Below the pieces are notes generated by a model that saw nothing but the letters and a program-made list of their open reading frames with translations, had not been told where the DNA came from and searched no databases. Position numbers and translations under genes: made by a program. A stretch of 64,000 nucleotides of DNA from Acidobacteriota bacterium (GTDB lineage: Bacteria; Acidobacteriota; Vicinamibacteria; Vicinamibacterales; UBA8438). Shown piece by piece: positions 32,739 to 43,191 of the stretch. The first letter of the stretch is position 1. Every line of letters starts with the position of its first letter. The stretch covers positions 1 to 64,000 of the forward strand of contig VXME01000076.1 of the NCBI GenBank assembly GCA_009861545.1. The letters run 5' to 3'.

Positions 32739-35700
32739 CTAGTCCTTTGTGATCGTCCGGTCGAGGTTCAGGATCATGCTGGCCACCATCTGGTAGGAAG
32801 CCAGCTCCGCAACGTCCAGCGTCTCGTCGCGGGGCGTCGCGCCCACGTCGACGAACTCCAGCGCCGCCGACCGATCGGCCTGGTACTCGCCCAGGAAGTC
32901 GTCGAAGGTCTCGCGCAGGACCGCCCTGGCGTCCGGCGAAGGCCGATGCCCCGTCGACAGGCGGTAGGCGTAGGCGATCCGCTCGTCCGGCGTCGCGCCG
33001 CCCTCGACGATCATCCGCTCGCCCAGCCTGCGCGCCGCCTCCACGTAGGTGACGTCGTTCATCAGGTTCAGGGCCTGCAGCGGGGTATTCGTCCGGCTGA
33101 GGCGGACGACGCAGGTCTCGCGCGTCGAGGAATCGAACGCCAGCATCGACGGCGGCGCGAGCGTCCGCTTCCAGTAGGTGTACAGGCTGCGGCGGTACAG
33201 GTCGTCGCCCGTGGACTGCCGGTACTCCTGGCTGCTCTGCTCTTCCCACAGGCCCTCGGGCTGGTACGGCCTGACCGACGGTCCGCCGAGCCGGGGGGCG
33301 AGCAGATCGGCGATCGAGAGCGCTTGGTCGCGGACCATGTGCGCCGTCATGCGCTGGCGCGGTCCGCGCGCCAGGAGGCGGTTCTCCGGGTCCTCCTCGA
33401 TCGCCTCCGGCGTCAGATTCGACGCCTGGCGGTAGGTGGAGCTGGTCACGATGGCCCGCTGCAGCGCCTTGACGTCCCAGCCGGAGTCGATGAAGGTCGT
33501 CGCCAGCCAGTCGAGCAGCTCGGGATGGCTGGGGTACTCCCCCTGCAGCCCGAAGTTCTCCGACGTCTTGACCAGACCGGTCCCGAAGTACATCTGCCAG
33601 AAGCGGTTCACGGCCACGCGGGCGGTGAGCGGGTGGTCGGGCTGGACGAGCCACTGGGCGAACCCCAGTCGGTCGTTCGACGCATCGTCCGGCATCGGCG
33701 GCAGCACCGCCGGCACGCCGGGATCCACCCGCTCGCCCGGCACGTCGTAGGCGCCGCGGATCAGCCGGAAGGTGTCGCGCCGGGGCTCCATCTCTTCCAT
33801 CACCATGACGGTGGGGAAGCTGTCCCAGAGCGCCGCGCGCTCGCGCTCGAGGTCCTTGACGTTCTGCCACGCGTCCCGCACCTCCGGCGCCGCGTACTGG
33901 TCGAGGAAGGCGAGCCGCAGCTTCTCGGCCTGCCCGGCCGTCCGGCCGGCCGGCGCGATGCGGGCGATCTCGGTCAGCGTCTCGCCGGTCGCCACGACGG
34001 CCGCCTGCTCCGGCGTCAGGGCCTCCATGTAGATGCGGACGTCATCGATCATCCCCTGGAACCGGGGCCTCGAATCGGTGGCGCCGGAGTTCTCCGGCGG
34101 GCTTCCGCTGGCCCCGATGCGCAGCGGCTCGCGCGTCCGCATCGGGTTGTTGATGCCGTCGAGGAGCGGGTTGATCTCCCGCGACTCGCCGTTGACGTAG
34201 ATCCGGAAGCTCTCCGGCACGCGCTTGCCGTCGTAGGTCACCAGCACGTGCTGCCATTCGTTGAGCGGCAGCGTGTCCACGGACTCGATCCGCAGCCCGT
34301 CGTCGGCGTAGCGCTGCGACAGGTTGACCTGCAGCTTGCCTTCCAGCAGATACAGGCCCCATCCCTGCTCGCCCTGGTCGCCGGCCAGCGCGCGCGAGAC
34401 GATCACGCCGTCGGCCGCGGTGGGATAGATCCAGACGGCGAGGGTGAACGGCTCGGCGTAGGTGAAGTTCGCGACGTCGCCGGCGTTGATGAACCGCTTG
34501 CCGTCGAAGCTCATCGCCTCGCCCACCCGGCCGGGGGCGAAGCGCGGCAGACCGTCCTCCAGCGTCACGTTGATCGGGAACTGGTAGCTCACCGGCGCCC
34601 GCGGCGTCCGCAAGTGGGAGGTCACGCCCTGGTGGGGGATCACCGACTCGCCGCTGTAGGCGCCGCCGATGTCGCCGTCGAGCGGGTGATGGACCAGGAG
34701 CTTGTCGCGCAGGACCCAGTCGATCGGCCAGGCGCCCGCCAGCGAGCTCTCCCACTCGGCCCGCGCGTCGGCCGCCTCGGTCTCGATGCTCGCGAACTCC
34801 TCCCGCGCCTTCTCGAGCGTCTCGTCGAGCTCGGCCAGTCGGGCGAAGTCCGCCTCGGTCGGCGCGGTGACGAGCGGCGGCGAGTTGAAGTACTTGAACG
34901 CCTTCGCGCCCAGGCCGCGCAGGTTGCCGCGCTCGGGGATGTTGTTGAAGTAGGCGTAGATCTCGTAGAACTCCTTCTGCGAGATCGGGTCGAACTTGTG
35001 GTCGTGGCAGCGCGCGCACCCCAGCGTCAGCCCCATCCACACCGTGCCCGTCGTCGACACGCGGTCGACCACGTTCTCGACCAGGAACTCCTCGGGGACG
35101 ATGCCCCCCTCGCCGTTCTGGCTGTGGTTGCGGTTGAAGGCGGTGGCGATCCGCTGCTCGAGGGTGGCGTCGGGGAGCATGTCGCCGGCGATCTGCTCGA
35201 TGGTGAACTGATCGAACGGCATGTTGTCGTTGTAGGCGTCGATCACCCAGTCGCGGTAGCGCCACATCTGGCGCGGGGCGTCGGTCTGATACCCGCTGGA
35301 GTCGGCGTAGCGGGCCCCGTCGAGCCACTCGGCGGCCATCCGCTCGCCGTAACCGTCCGATTCGAGCATGCGGTCGACGTGCCGCTCGAAGGCGTCGGGC
35401 GAGTCGTCGCTGAGGACGGCGGCGATATCGCCCTCCGTCGGCGGCAGCCCGGTCAGATCGAACGTGACGCGGCGGAGCAGGGTGAGGATGTCGGCCTCGG
35501 GAGACGGTTCCCTGCCTTCCCGCTCGAGCCGCGCCTTGACGAAGTTGTCGATCGGGTTGCGGACCCATTCGGCGCCGGCCACCGGCGGCACCGACTGCCG
35601 CTCGGGCGGGATGAACGCCCAGTGCGACTGCCACTCGGCGCCCTGATCGATCCACAGCCGCAGGGTCTCGATCTCGCCGGGGTCGAGGGCGTCCTCGTCG

Positions 35701-36377
35701 GTGCCCGGCATGACGGGCGTGTTCAGGCCCAGCCGGTAGGGCATCCGGACCCGGGCGTCTTCGGCGCTGACCCGGTGGATCAGCAGGCTCTCGTCGGCGT
35801 TGCCGGGAGTGATGACCGGCCCGCCGAACTCGCCGCGATCCGAGAAGGGCCCTTCCGCCACGTCCAGCCGCAGGCCGCGCTGCCGCGCCTCCGCGTCCGG
35901 CCCGTGGCACGTGAAGCAGTTCTCGGAAAGGATCGGCCGGACCTCGCGGGCGAAGTCGACGGTCCGTTCCGGAATGGCCGGCACGTCCGCGTCGGCCAGC
36001 GCCGTCCCCATTTCCGCGCCGCCGTCGATCCACTGGCGGACGAGGTCGATCTGCTCGTCGCTCAGCGACATGCCGGCCGGCGGCATCTTCCTGATCGGGT
36101 CCTCGGTGGTCAGCCGCTCGTACAGCGCGCTGGCTTCCGCGTCGCCCGGCACGACGACCCTGTCGAGGAAGTCGTCGGTGTCGAACCGCAGGTCGGCCTG
36201 CCGGATGGCTTCGTTGGGCCCGTGGCAGAGCAGGCACGACTCGGCGAGAATCGGCCGGATGTCACGGTGGAACTCGAGCTGCGACGGCTCCTGCGCCACC
36301 GCGGTCCCGAGATTTCCGCCGAGCCCGATCGCGAGCACGGCGAGCGGAATCAGAGCGCCGAATCTTGGTTTCCTCAT
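32739..36377 (-). CDS. PSD1 cytochrome c / DUF1549 / LamG / DUF1553 protein
   Basis: A 1212-residue exported protein with signal peptide [20 protein letters not shown]. Two planctomycete-type cytochrome sites come first, CLLCH (48-52) and CFTCH (154-158). DUF1549 follows ([41 protein letters not shown]), with a third CxxCH, CARCH, inside it. A concanavalin-like LamG domain ([20 protein letters not shown]) precedes DUF1553 at the end ([40 protein letters not shown]). Proteins of this layout are thought to act in sugar or sulfated polysaccharide use, but activity is unproven. ATG 36377 is chosen because GAGGGA lies 6 bases before it; longer starts place the ribosome site inside the coding region. 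Confidence 0.92.
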   Translation of the reverse strand: MRKPRFGALIPLAVLAIGLGGNLGTAVAQEPSQLEFHRDIRPILAESCLLCHGPNEAIRQADLRFDTDDFLDRVVVPGDAEASALYERLTTEDPIRKMPPAGMSLSDEQIDLVRQWIDGGAEMGTALADADVPAIPERTVDFAREVRPILSENCFTCHGPDAEARQRGLRLDVAEGPFSDRGEFGGPVITPGNADESLLIHRVSAEDARVRMPYRLGLNTPVMPGTDEDALDPGEIETLRLWIDQGAEWQSHWAFIPPERQSVPPVAGAEWVRNPIDNFVKARLEREGREPSPEADILTLLRRVTFDLTGLPPTEGDIAAVLSDDSPDAFERHVDRMLESDGYGERMAAEWLDGARYADSSGYQTDAPRQMWRYRDWVIDAYNDNMPFDQFTIEQIAGDMLPDATLEQRIATAFNRNHSQNGEGGIVPEEFLVENVVDRVSTTGTVWMGLTLGCARCHDHKFDPISQKEFYEIYAYFNNIPERGNLRGLGAKAFKYFNSPPLVTAPTEADFARLAELDETLEKAREEFASIETEAADARAEWESSLAGAWPIDWVLRDKLLVHHPLDGDIGGAYSGESVIPHQGVTSHLRTPRAPVSYQFPINVTLEDGLPRFAPGRVGEAMSFDGKRFINAGDVANFTYAEPFTLAVWIYPTAADGVIVSRALAGDQGEQGWGLYLLEGKLQVNLSQRYADDGLRIESVDTLPLNEWQHVLVTYDGKRVPESFRIYVNGESREINPLLDGINNPMRTREPLRIGASGSPPENSGATDSRPRFQGMIDDVRIYMEALTPEQAAVVATGETLTEIARIAPAGRTAGQAEKLRLAFLDQYAAPEVRDAWQNVKDLERERAALWDSFPTVMVMEEMEPRRDTFRLIRGAYDVPGERVDPGVPAVLPPMPDDASNDRLGFAQWLVQPDHPLTARVAVNRFWQMYFGTGLVKTSENFGLQGEYPSHPELLDWLATTFIDSGWDVKALQRAIVTSSTYRQASNLTPEAIEEDPENRLLARGPRQRMTAHMVRDQALSIADLLAPRLGGPSVRPYQPEGLWEEQSSQEYRQSTGDDLYRRSLYTYWKRTLAPPSMLAFDSSTRETCVVRLSRTNTPLQALNLMNDVTYVEAARRLGERMIVEGGATPDERIAYAYRLSTGHRPSPDARAVLRETFDDFLGEYQADRSAALEFVDVGATPRDETLDVAELASYQMVASMILNLDRTITKD

Positions 36378-36617
36378 GGACATTCCCTCAAACATCGCAT
36401 GGTAGGACTCCGGCCGGTCCTGTGCAAGGAAAACCTGCGGATCGGGGGCAGGCCGAGCGGAACGAGAACGGAGCCGCGCTTTCGGGTCGCGGCGAAGCCG
36501 ATGCATCTCCGGTCGGGCCTCGACCCGTCCCGGATGCACGATCTCGACGCCGCGCTGGAAATCGAAGCCTACAACCCGCTCACCGGCCGGCGGGGGTTGA
36601 CGTCTTGCCCGCCGCCC

Positions 36618-37859
36618 TCACCCCGCCGCCGTCTGCCGCAGCGCCGCGATCCGCTGCAGCACCGGCGGGTGCGAGTAGTCGAGGAATACCGCCAGGGGGT
36701 GCGGCGTCAGGTTCGACAAGTTGTCGGCCGAGAGCTTCTTGAGCGCCGCGATCAGCGGCTCGCCGCTGCCGGTGGTCTCGGCGGCGAAGCGGTCGGCCTC
36801 GAACTCGTTCCGGCGGGAGAAGAGGTTGACGAGGATCGAAAGCACGAGCTCGACCGGCGTGAAGAGCAGGCCGAAGAAGAGCAGGCCGGCGTAGACCGAC
36901 GGCTCGCTGACGTAGAAGGCCGCGAACAGCCCCTCCTGTCCGAGGAAGAGCGACAGGATCCAGAGCATCGCCCCGAGATGGCCGATGGAGAGCGCCATCC
37001 GCTGCCAGATGTGCCGCTTCTTGTAGTGGCCGACCTCGTGGGCCACGACCGCGACCAACTCCGGAACGGTGTAGTCGTCGACCAGCGTGTCGAACAGCCC
37101 GATGCGCTTGTTCTTGCCGAAGCCGGTGAAGAAGGCGTTGGCCTTCGACGAGCGGCGCGAGCCGTCGACGACGAAGAGGCCGCGCAGCGGGAAGTCGGCC
37201 TTGCGGGCGTAGCCCAGGATGGCGTCGTGCAGGTCGCCGCTGTCGAGCGGGGTGAACTTGTTGAAGAGCGGCATGATCCAGGTGGGCGCGATGAACTGGA
37301 CGGCCAGCATGAAGACGGTGGCGGCGATCCAGCACCAGAGCCAGGCCAGCGGTCCGGCCCACTCGAAGAAGGCGAGGACGACGGCCAGCAGCAGGCCGCC
37401 GAGCAGGGCGGCGAGGACCAGGCTCTTCAGGGTGTCGGCGACGAACGTGCCCACGGTGGTGCGGTTGAAGCCGTAGCGCGCCTCGATGACGAACGTCGAG
37501 TACGCCCGGAACGGCAGGCCGAGCAGGATCGAGGCGAGCCCGATCGCGCCGATGTAGAGCAGACCGGTGGCGACCGGGCCGTGGCCGAGCCCGCGCAGCA
37601 GGGTGTCGAGCCACGCGAAGCCGCCGGCGAACCAGAACGCGAGGACGACGGCCAGGTCGAACGCCCCGCGGAGCAGTCCGAAGCGGGTGCGCGTCGCGGT
37701 GTAGCGCTGCGCCCGGGCGTACTTCTCGTCGTCGAAGACGCCCGCGAACTCGGCCGGTAGGGTCGGGCTGAACGCGCGCACGTTGAGCGCGCCGGACGCG
37801 AGATGGAGCAGGTACTCCCCGACGAGCGCGACGAGAATGATGAGAGCGAACGTGTTCAT
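36618..37859 (-). CDS. M48-family membrane metallopeptidase (Ste24-like)
   Basis: A 413-residue integral membrane zinc protease. Several hydrophobic segments (LIILVALVGEYLLHLASGA, YIGAIGLASILLGLPF, AALLGGLLLAVVLAFFEWA) precede the active site HEVGHYKK with His 274, Glu 275 and His 278; the third ligand is in RRNEFEADRFAAETTG. The layout is that of CAAX-protease 1 (Ste24), which in bacteria serves membrane-protein quality control rather than prenyl processing. There is a full set of motifs. The 240-base gap towards PSD1 holds no gene. Confidence 0.92.
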   Translation of the reverse strand: MNTFALIILVALVGEYLLHLASGALNVRAFSPTLPAEFAGVFDDEKYARAQRYTATRTRFGLLRGAFDLAVVLAFWFAGGFAWLDTLLRGLGHGPVATGLLYIGAIGLASILLGLPFRAYSTFVIEARYGFNRTTVGTFVADTLKSLVLAALLGGLLLAVVLAFFEWAGPLAWLWCWIAATVFMLAVQFIAPTWIMPLFNKFTPLDSGDLHDAILGYARKADFPLRGLFVVDGSRRSSKANAFFTGFGKNKRIGLFDTLVDDYTVPELVAVVAHEVGHYKKRHIWQRMALSIGHLGAMLWILSLFLGQEGLFAAFYVSEPSVYAGLLFFGLLFTPVELVLSILVNLFSRRNEFEADRFAAETTGSGEPLIAALKKLSADNLSNLTPHPLAVFLDYSHPPVLQRIAALRQTAAG

Positions 37860-37923
37860 GGGCGTTCTCGGACTCCGAATCCAGGCCGGCGTTCCGGGGC
37901 GTTCCGGGTAAGATCCCCCCGCG

Positions 37924-39594
37924 ATGGCTGACTTCCATTATCAACCGATTTTCGAGTTCGGACCGGACGAGACCCCCTACCGGAAGCTGACCTCGGACGG
38001 CGTGTCGACGATCCGCGTCGATGGGGCCGAGATGCTGAAGGTCGAGCCCGAGGCGCTGCGCGCGGTGGCGCGCGTCGCGTTCGACGACGTGGCGCACCTG
38101 CTGCGGCCCGGCCACCTGGCCCAGCTCCGCAAGGTCATCGACGACCCGGAGTCGTCGCAGAACGACCGCTTCGTGGCGCTCGAGCTGCTGCGCAACGCCT
38201 GCATCGCGGCCGACAGGGTTCTGCCGGGGTGTCAGGACACCGGCACTGCCATCGTCATGGGCCACAAGGGAGAGCGCGTCCTGACCTTCGGGGACGACCA
38301 AGTGGCGTTGTCGCAGGGGGTCTTCGACGCCTACGAGCAGCGCAACCTGCGCTACTCGCAGATGGCCCCGCTCGACATGTACACGGAGAAGAACACCGGC
38401 TCGAACCTGCCGGCGCAGATCGAGATCTACGCCGAGCCGGGCGAGGAGTACGAGCTGCTGTTCATCGCCAAGGGCGGCGGGTCGGCCAACAAGAGCTTCC
38501 TCTATCAGGAGACGAAGGCGCTGCTGAATCCGGCCTCGCTGCTCGGCTTCGTCGTGGAGAAGCTGAAGACCATCGGGACGGCGGCGTGTCCGCCTTACCA
38601 TCTCGCGCTGGTGGTCGGCGGCACCTCGGCCGAGTTCACCCTGAAGACGCTGAAGCTGGCTACGACGAAGTACCTCGATCGGCTGCCGTCGAGCGGCAAC
38701 GAGCACGGCCGCGCGTTCCGCGATCACGACCTGGAGGCGGAGATCTTCGAGCTCGCGCGGCAGATCGGGGTCGGCGCGCAGTTCGGCGGGAAGTACTTCG
38801 CGCACGACGTCCGCGTCGTCCGCCTGCCCCGGCACGGCGCGTCGTGTCCGGTCGGCCTGGGCGTCTCGTGCTCGGCAGACCGGCAGGCCCTGGCGAAGAT
38901 CACGCGCGACGGAATATTCCTGGAGCAGCTCGAGGAGAACCCGGCCCGTTTCCTGCCCGACGTCACCGAAGGGGAGCTGCCGGGCGACGTCGTCCGCATC
39001 GACCTCAATCGGCCGATGCCGGACATCCTCGCCGAGCTGACGAAGTACCCCGTCGCGACGCGGCTGTCGCTGTCGGGGCCGATGATCGTGGCGCGCGACA
39101 TCGCGCACGCGAAGCTGAAGGAGCGGCTCGACGCAGGCGAGGAGCTTCCCGCCTACGCGCGGGATCACATGGTCTACTACGCCGGCCCGGCCAAGCGGCC
39201 GGAGGGCCGCGCGTCGGGGTCGTTCGGTCCGACGACCGCGGGGCGGATGGACTCCTACGTCGATCTCTTCCAGTCGCACGGCGGCAGCATGGTGATGCTG
39301 GCCAAGGGGAACCGCTCGGGGCAGGTGACCGAGGCGTGCAAGCGGCACGGCGGCTTCTACCTGGGATCCATCGGCGGGCCGGCGGCGCGGCTCGCCGACC
39401 ACAGCATCCGGAAGGTCGACGTACTGGAGTACCCCGAGCTGGGGATGGAGGCGATCTGGAAGATCGAGGTCGAGGACTTCCCGGCGTTCATCGTCGTCGA
39501 CGACAAGGGGAACGACTTCTTCGCCCGGTTGCTGGCCGCGAAGCCGGCCACGTTGATCCGCCGGGAGACCGCGCCCTGGAAGTCTGCGCCGTAG
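37924..39594 (+). CDS. Class I (iron-sulfur) fumarate hydratase
   Basis: A 556-residue fumarase of the single-chain FumA/FumB type, converting fumarate to malate in the TCA cycle. Cluster cysteines are Cys 103 in [10 protein letters not shown] and Cys 308 / 316 in [17 protein letters not shown]. The N-terminal domain motif [15 protein letters not shown] and the C-terminal beta domain [19 protein letters not shown] with [15 protein letters not shown] are present. Oxygen-sensitive [4Fe-4S] enzyme, cytoplasmic. It is divergent from the M48 protease gene (64-base gap). Its stop codon lies in the loop of a terminator hairpin. Confidence 0.95.
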   Translation: MADFHYQPIFEFGPDETPYRKLTSDGVSTIRVDGAEMLKVEPEALRAVARVAFDDVAHLLRPGHLAQLRKVIDDPESSQNDRFVALELLRNACIAADRVLPGCQDTGTAIVMGHKGERVLTFGDDQVALSQGVFDAYEQRNLRYSQMAPLDMYTEKNTGSNLPAQIEIYAEPGEEYELLFIAKGGGSANKSFLYQETKALLNPASLLGFVVEKLKTIGTAACPPYHLALVVGGTSAEFTLKTLKLATTKYLDRLPSSGNEHGRAFRDHDLEAEIFELARQIGVGAQFGGKYFAHDVRVVRLPRHGASCPVGLGVSCSADRQALAKITRDGIFLEQLEENPARFLPDVTEGELPGDVVRIDLNRPMPDILAELTKYPVATRLSLSGPMIVARDIAHAKLKERLDAGEELPAYARDHMVYYAGPAKRPEGRASGSFGPTTAGRMDSYVDLFQSHGGSMVMLAKGNRSGQVTEACKRHGGFYLGSIGGPAARLADHSIRKVDVLEYPELGMEAIWKIEVEDFPAFIVVDDKGNDFFARLLAAKPATLIRRETAPWKSAP

Positions 39595-39609
39595 AACGGC
39601 GTAGACTTC
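39579..39609 (+). terminator. Terminator hairpin spanning the fumarase stop codon
   Basis: GAAGTCTGCGCCG (39579-39591) pairs with CGGCGTAGACTTC (39597-39609) with one wobble, and the loop TAGAA contains the stop codon TAG. The T-tail is weak (TGGTC). It shares the loop-proximal motif with the hairpin at 31232-31268. Confidence 0.7.
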
Positions 39610-39613
39610 TGGT

Positions 39614-39639
39614 CAGGCCCGGTTGGGCGGCAATCGGAG
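39614..39639 (+). repeat. 26-bp dispersed repeat, copy 2
   Basis: Exact reverse complement of 24621-24646. It lies directly after the fumarase terminator hairpin. The remaining bases up to 39794 hold no gene. Confidence 0.85.
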
Positions 39640-39794
39640 CCGGCGGCGACTTGCCGCGCCGGCGCGGTTCGATCCATCCTGGAAGGTCGGACGGTCGCCG
39701 GCTTCGCCATCCACGGCAGCCGGAGGTCTCCGGCGCACCCGAACAACCTCGGCAACGGACGGACGGCGGTTCGAACCACTCAAGGAGGACAGGC

Positions 39795-40430
39795 ATGCGT
39801 TCGGTATTGAAGATTGTGGGCATCGCCGCGGTGGTCGCGGTGGCAGGCATCATCGTGAACGAGGCCGCGGCGCAGAGCCGCCCGCTCAGCACCCGCGGCC
39901 ACACGGCGACGCAGATCGGCGGGAGCTACAACGAAGAGGGCCGCTACGAGGGCGGCTACTGGATCGACATCCACTACGGTCGTCCGATCCTGCGCGGACG
40001 GCAGGGCATCTTCGGCGAGGGCGAGCAGTTCGGTCAGCGCATCTACGCCGGGGCGCCGCTGTGGCGCGTCGGGGCGGACCAGACGACCACCTTCACGACC
40101 GAGGTGGATCTGCTCATCGGCGGGCAGCGGCTGAACGCCGGCGAGTACACCATGTTCGCCGACCTCGCGGATCCGACGGCGTGGACGCTGATCTTCAGCA
40201 CCTGGGGCGTCAAGCAGACCTTCACGGAAGACAACCCGAACGCCCTGTGGGGCGCCTACGGCTACGACGACAGCAAGGACGTCATGCGGACGACGATGTC
40301 GGTGGAGACCGTCGACTACTCGATGGATCAGTTGCAGATCGGTTTCGTCGGCATGACCTCCCCCGGCGGCGCGATGTACTTCCTCTGGGACAACCAGTTG
40401 GCGAGCGTTCCCGTCCAGCTGGCGAACTAG
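39795..40430 (+). CDS. Secreted DUF2911 protein
   Basis: A 211-residue exported protein with signal peptide IVGIAAVVAVAGIIVNEAAA and a DUF2911 domain: YWIDIHYGRPILRGRQGIFG, WRVGADQTTTFTTEVDLLIG, LNAGEYTMFADLADPTAWTL, and NPNALWGAYGYDDSKDVMR. The family is common in Acidobacteriota and Bacteroidota and its function is unknown. AAGGAGG at 39782-39788 supports the ATG at 39795. No partner gene is evident; the transporter gene downstream is 200 bases away. Confidence 0.88.
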   Translation: MRSVLKIVGIAAVVAVAGIIVNEAAAQSRPLSTRGHTATQIGGSYNEEGRYEGGYWIDIHYGRPILRGRQGIFGEGEQFGQRIYAGAPLWRVGADQTTTFTTEVDLLIGGQRLNAGEYTMFADLADPTAWTLIFSTWGVKQTFTEDNPNALWGAYGYDDSKDVMRTTMSVETVDYSMDQLQIGFVGMTSPGGAMYFLWDNQLASVPVQLAN

Positions 40431-40630
40431 CGGTCCGCACGGCGCGGCGGACGCCGGCGCAGACGACGTCGACAAGCCGTCCGCGCGGCGGAAGCGGCGC
40501 CGATGCCCACCACCACGCCTCGACGACACATCGAACACCGGGCCGGGCGCCGGAGCTGAGGCTTCGGTCCCCGGTCTTCCTTTCCACCCTTCCCGGCGGC
40601 CTCCCTGTCGATGACCATGGACCGTCCCCG

Positions 40631-42187
40631 GTGACGCCGGCGCCTGCGCCCGAGCCGTTCACGCACCGGCAGGTCGTCATCATCCTCTCCGGCCTGATGG
40701 CCGGGCTCTTTCTCGCGGCGCTCGATCAGACCATCGTCGCCACGGCGCTCCCGACGATCGTCGGCGAGCTCGGCGGGCTCGACTACTACTCGTGGGTGGT
40801 GACCGCCTACCTGCTGTGCACGACGGTCTGCACCCCGCTCTACGGCAAGCTCAGCGACATCTACGGGCGGCGCATCACGTTCCAGGCCGCCATCCTGATC
40901 TTCCTGGTCGGATCGATCCTCGCGGGGCTTGCGCCCGACATGCTGACGCTGGTGCTGGCGCGCGGCGTGCAGGGCGTCGGCGCCGGCGGGGTGATGGGCC
41001 TGACGTTCGCCGTGATCGGGGACATCGTCTCGCCCCGGCAGCGCGGCCGCTACATCGGCTACCTGGCCGGCGTGTGGATGTTCGCCAGCGTCATCGGACC
41101 CTTGCTGGGCGGTTTCATCGTCGACCATACGACCTGGCGCTGGGTGTTCCTCATCAACCTGCCGGTGGGGGGCGCGGCGCTCGCGGTGATCTGGGCCGTG
41201 TTGCGGCTCCCGCCGGTCCATCGGCCGGCGCGGATCGACTTTGCCGGCGCGGCGCTGTTGACGGCCGGGGTCAGCCTGCTGCTGCTGGCCCTCGTGAACG
41301 TGCAGGAAGGCGTGGCGCAGGCGCGGGATCCGGCGGCCGCCGGGCTGACCGCCGCCGGCGTGCTCCTGGTCGGTCTGTTCATCCGCTGGGAGGCGTACGT
41401 CGAGCATCCGCTGCTGCCGTTGCGGCTGTTTCGCAACCGCATCTTCTCGACCGGGTCGGGTCTTGGACTCCTCATCGGCTGCGCGCTGTTCGGGGCCGTC
41501 GTCTTCCTGCCTCTGTACCTGCAGGTCGTCGCCGGGCTGTCGGCCACCAACTCCGGCCTGCTGCTGCTGCCGTTGACGGCCGGAGTCCTCGTCGGCTCCG
41601 TGGGGTCCGGCCGGCTGACGGTTCAGACCGGGCGCTACCGCATCTACCCGATCGTCGGCAGCGCCTGCGCGGTCGCGGGCATGTTCCTCCTGAGCCGCCT
41701 GCACGCCGAGAGTCCTCATCTGGTGGTCTCGGCGTTCATGGTGCTGCTGGGCTTCGGGGTCGGCATGGTCATGCAGGTGTCGCTGCTCGCCGTGCAGAAC
41801 GCGGCCGAGCACCGGGACCTGGGCATCGCCACCGCGTCGGCGCAGTTCTTCCGATCGATGGGCGGGTCGTTCGGCGTGGCCTTCTTCGGGGCGATCATGA
41901 ACGCGCGCATCGGGTCCGAGCTGCCGGCGCGGCTGTCCCCGGAGGCGTTCGCGTCGGTCGGCGGCCAGGTCTCCGAGCTGCTGAACAGCCCCGCCGCAAT
42001 CCGGGCCTTGCCCGCCGACACCGCCGCGGCGGTGACCGGATCGGTCGAGGTCGCCCTCCAGGCGGTGTTCCTCTCGGCCGTGCCGATTCTGGTGCTCGGC
42101 TTCGCTCTCTCCTGGTTCCTGCAGGAGATTCCTCTTCGCGAGACGGTCGGCCCGCCGATGGATGGAATCGAGGAAGCCGGCGCGTGA
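40631..42187 (+). CDS. DHA2-family (EmrB/QacA) multidrug efflux transporter
   Basis: A 518-residue inner-membrane proton antiporter with 14 predicted helices. Family motifs include LDQTIVATALPTIVGEL (motif D1), GKLSDIYGRRITFQAAILIF (motif A) and GVQGVGAGGVMGLTFAVIGD (motif B), then PLLGGFIVDHTTWRWVFLIN (motif C). It would export drugs or other hydrophobic compounds. No periplasmic adaptor gene is adjacent. The proposed start is the GTG at 40631, the best in-frame choice just before the first helix; no clear ribosome site is seen, so the true start is uncertain. The C-terminus ends with a short polar tail. Confidence 0.9.
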   Translation: MTPAPAPEPFTHRQVVIILSGLMAGLFLAALDQTIVATALPTIVGELGGLDYYSWVVTAYLLCTTVCTPLYGKLSDIYGRRITFQAAILIFLVGSILAGLAPDMLTLVLARGVQGVGAGGVMGLTFAVIGDIVSPRQRGRYIGYLAGVWMFASVIGPLLGGFIVDHTTWRWVFLINLPVGGAALAVIWAVLRLPPVHRPARIDFAGAALLTAGVSLLLLALVNVQEGVAQARDPAAAGLTAAGVLLVGLFIRWEAYVEHPLLPLRLFRNRIFSTGSGLGLLIGCALFGAVVFLPLYLQVVAGLSATNSGLLLLPLTAGVLVGSVGSGRLTVQTGRYRIYPIVGSACAVAGMFLLSRLHAESPHLVVSAFMVLLGFGVGMVMQVSLLAVQNAAEHRDLGIATASAQFFRSMGGSFGVAFFGAIMNARIGSELPARLSPEAFASVGGQVSELLNSPAAIRALPADTAAAVTGSVEVALQAVFLSAVPILVLGFALSWFLQEIPLRETVGPPMDGIEEAGA

Positions 42188-42237
42188 GGCTCCAGTCCGG
42201 TGCTGTCCGCTCGCGGACAGCTTTCAGCGGTTGACGG

Positions 42238-42251
42238 CATGCATGCATGCA
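42238..42251. promoter_or_regulatory. Alternating GCAT palindrome upstream of fitAB/vapBC
   Basis: GCATGCATGCATGC, a 14-base perfect palindrome, 17 bases before the antitoxin start. Ribbon-helix-helix antitoxins bind such dyads next to their promoters, so this is a candidate operator. Confidence 0.5.
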
Positions 42252-42268
42252 GGTAGAGTCGCCATGTC

Positions 42269-42514
42269 ATGCCTTCCACTCAATTGACGCTTCGCAACGT
42301 CGATCCCGAGCTCTCGAGACGGCTGCGAGCGATCAGTGAAGAACGGGGTGACAGCGTGAACAGTACGGTGTTGCGCCTGTTGCGCGACGCCGTCGGGTTG
42401 AACGCACGCCGTGAACGCCTGCGTCGCTATGCGGGCTGGACGGCCGACGATCTGGAAGAGTTCGATGCCGCGTTGCGAACCCAGCGAGTCATCGACGCAC
42501 GGTCCTGGGAATGA
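42269..42514 (+). CDS. Ribbon-helix-helix antitoxin (FitA/VapB-like)
   Basis: An 81-residue protein whose first half, QLTLRNVDPELSRRLRAISE and the following SVNSTVLRLLRDAVGL, matches the ribbon-helix-helix DNA-binding fold of FitA-type antitoxins. The acidic C-terminus (WTADDLEEFDAALRTQRVID) would cover the toxin active site. ATG 42265 is out of frame; 42269 is used. It overlaps the toxin start by 4 bases (ATGA). Confidence 0.82.
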   Translation: MPSTQLTLRNVDPELSRRLRAISEERGDSVNSTVLRLLRDAVGLNARRERLRRYAGWTADDLEEFDAALRTQRVIDARSWE

Positions 42515-42921
42515 CAGGCGGCGCGAAGATCGTCCTGGACACCAGCGCGTACTCTCGTCTCCGCGGCGGGCATGCCGAAGTGCTCGAGCGGATGGCTGCG
42601 GCACGTGTGGTTGTCGTGCCGGTGACCGTGCTCGGGGAGCTCGATGCCGGGTTCGAGCTGGGCCGGCGCGCAATCGAGAACCGACGCGTTCTGGCCGAGT
42701 TTCTCGAAGAACCTTTCGTCAACGTGCTCGATGTGACCGTCACGACGGTTCGGCACTATGCGAGGATCTTTGCGGCCCTGCGCCGAGCGGGTACTCCCAT
42801 CCCCATCAACGACGTGTGGATCGCAGCTGCAACGGTGGAGTGCAACGGGCACCTGCTGACCTTCGACCGCGATTTTTCCCGCATTCCGGATTTCGAGCAC
42901 ACCCTTCTGGCCGCGTCCTGA
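42511..42921 (+). CDS. PIN-domain toxin (FitB/VapC-like)
   Basis: A 136-residue PIN RNase, MTGGAKIVLDTSAYSRLRGG, with Asp in LDTS, Glu in VTVLGELDAGFELG, and Asp in PIPINDVWIAAATVECN and LLTFDRDFSRIP. Spacing is normal and the frame is intact. It would cleave RNA when unbound. It lies just before the first DUF1592 triad but is separated from it by a 270-base gap with its own promoter. Confidence 0.88.
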   Translation: MTGGAKIVLDTSAYSRLRGGHAEVLERMAAARVVVVPVTVLGELDAGFELGRRAIENRRVLAEFLEEPFVNVLDVTVTTVRHYARIFAALRRAGTPIPINDVWIAAATVECNGHLLTFDRDFSRIPDFEHTLLAAS

Positions 42922-42965
42922 GCGGAGAGTCGGGCCCCCGCGTGGGGCCAACTCGGGCCGCACGG

Positions 42966-42994
42966 TTGACAATTGCCGCGGCTCGGCGTAGGTT
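42966..42994 (+). promoter_or_regulatory. Promoter of triad 1
   Basis: A perfect -35 box TTGACA (42966-42971) and TAGGTT (42989-42994) are 17 bases apart. The 13-mer CAATTGCCGCGGC between and across the boxes is also found in the promoter of triad 2 (50315-50327). The rest of the gap to 43191 contains no gene. Confidence 0.6.
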
Positions 42995-43191
42995 GCGGGT
43001 TTAAAGCTGACACAAGTCCAGGTTCGTGTTTCTTTCGCCTTCGTCGCCTCGCGAAGCGGGTCGGAAGACACGGCGTCCGCGATCTCGCCGGCCTGCATCT
43101 CTCCGTCCGTTCGCGTCGGAGCCTCGCCCCCGGTCGTCCGTCATATGCCTCGTTCGTCCGGCACGCTCTTGAGGAGGGGAGGGTGGTGACC

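Noticed and set aside
32538-37760. A 1740-codon open frame on the plus strand
   Set aside because: It runs antisense to PSD1 and the M48 protease, has low-complexity Arg/Val/Leu/Gly-rich text and no recognisable domain; it is a high-GC shadow frame.
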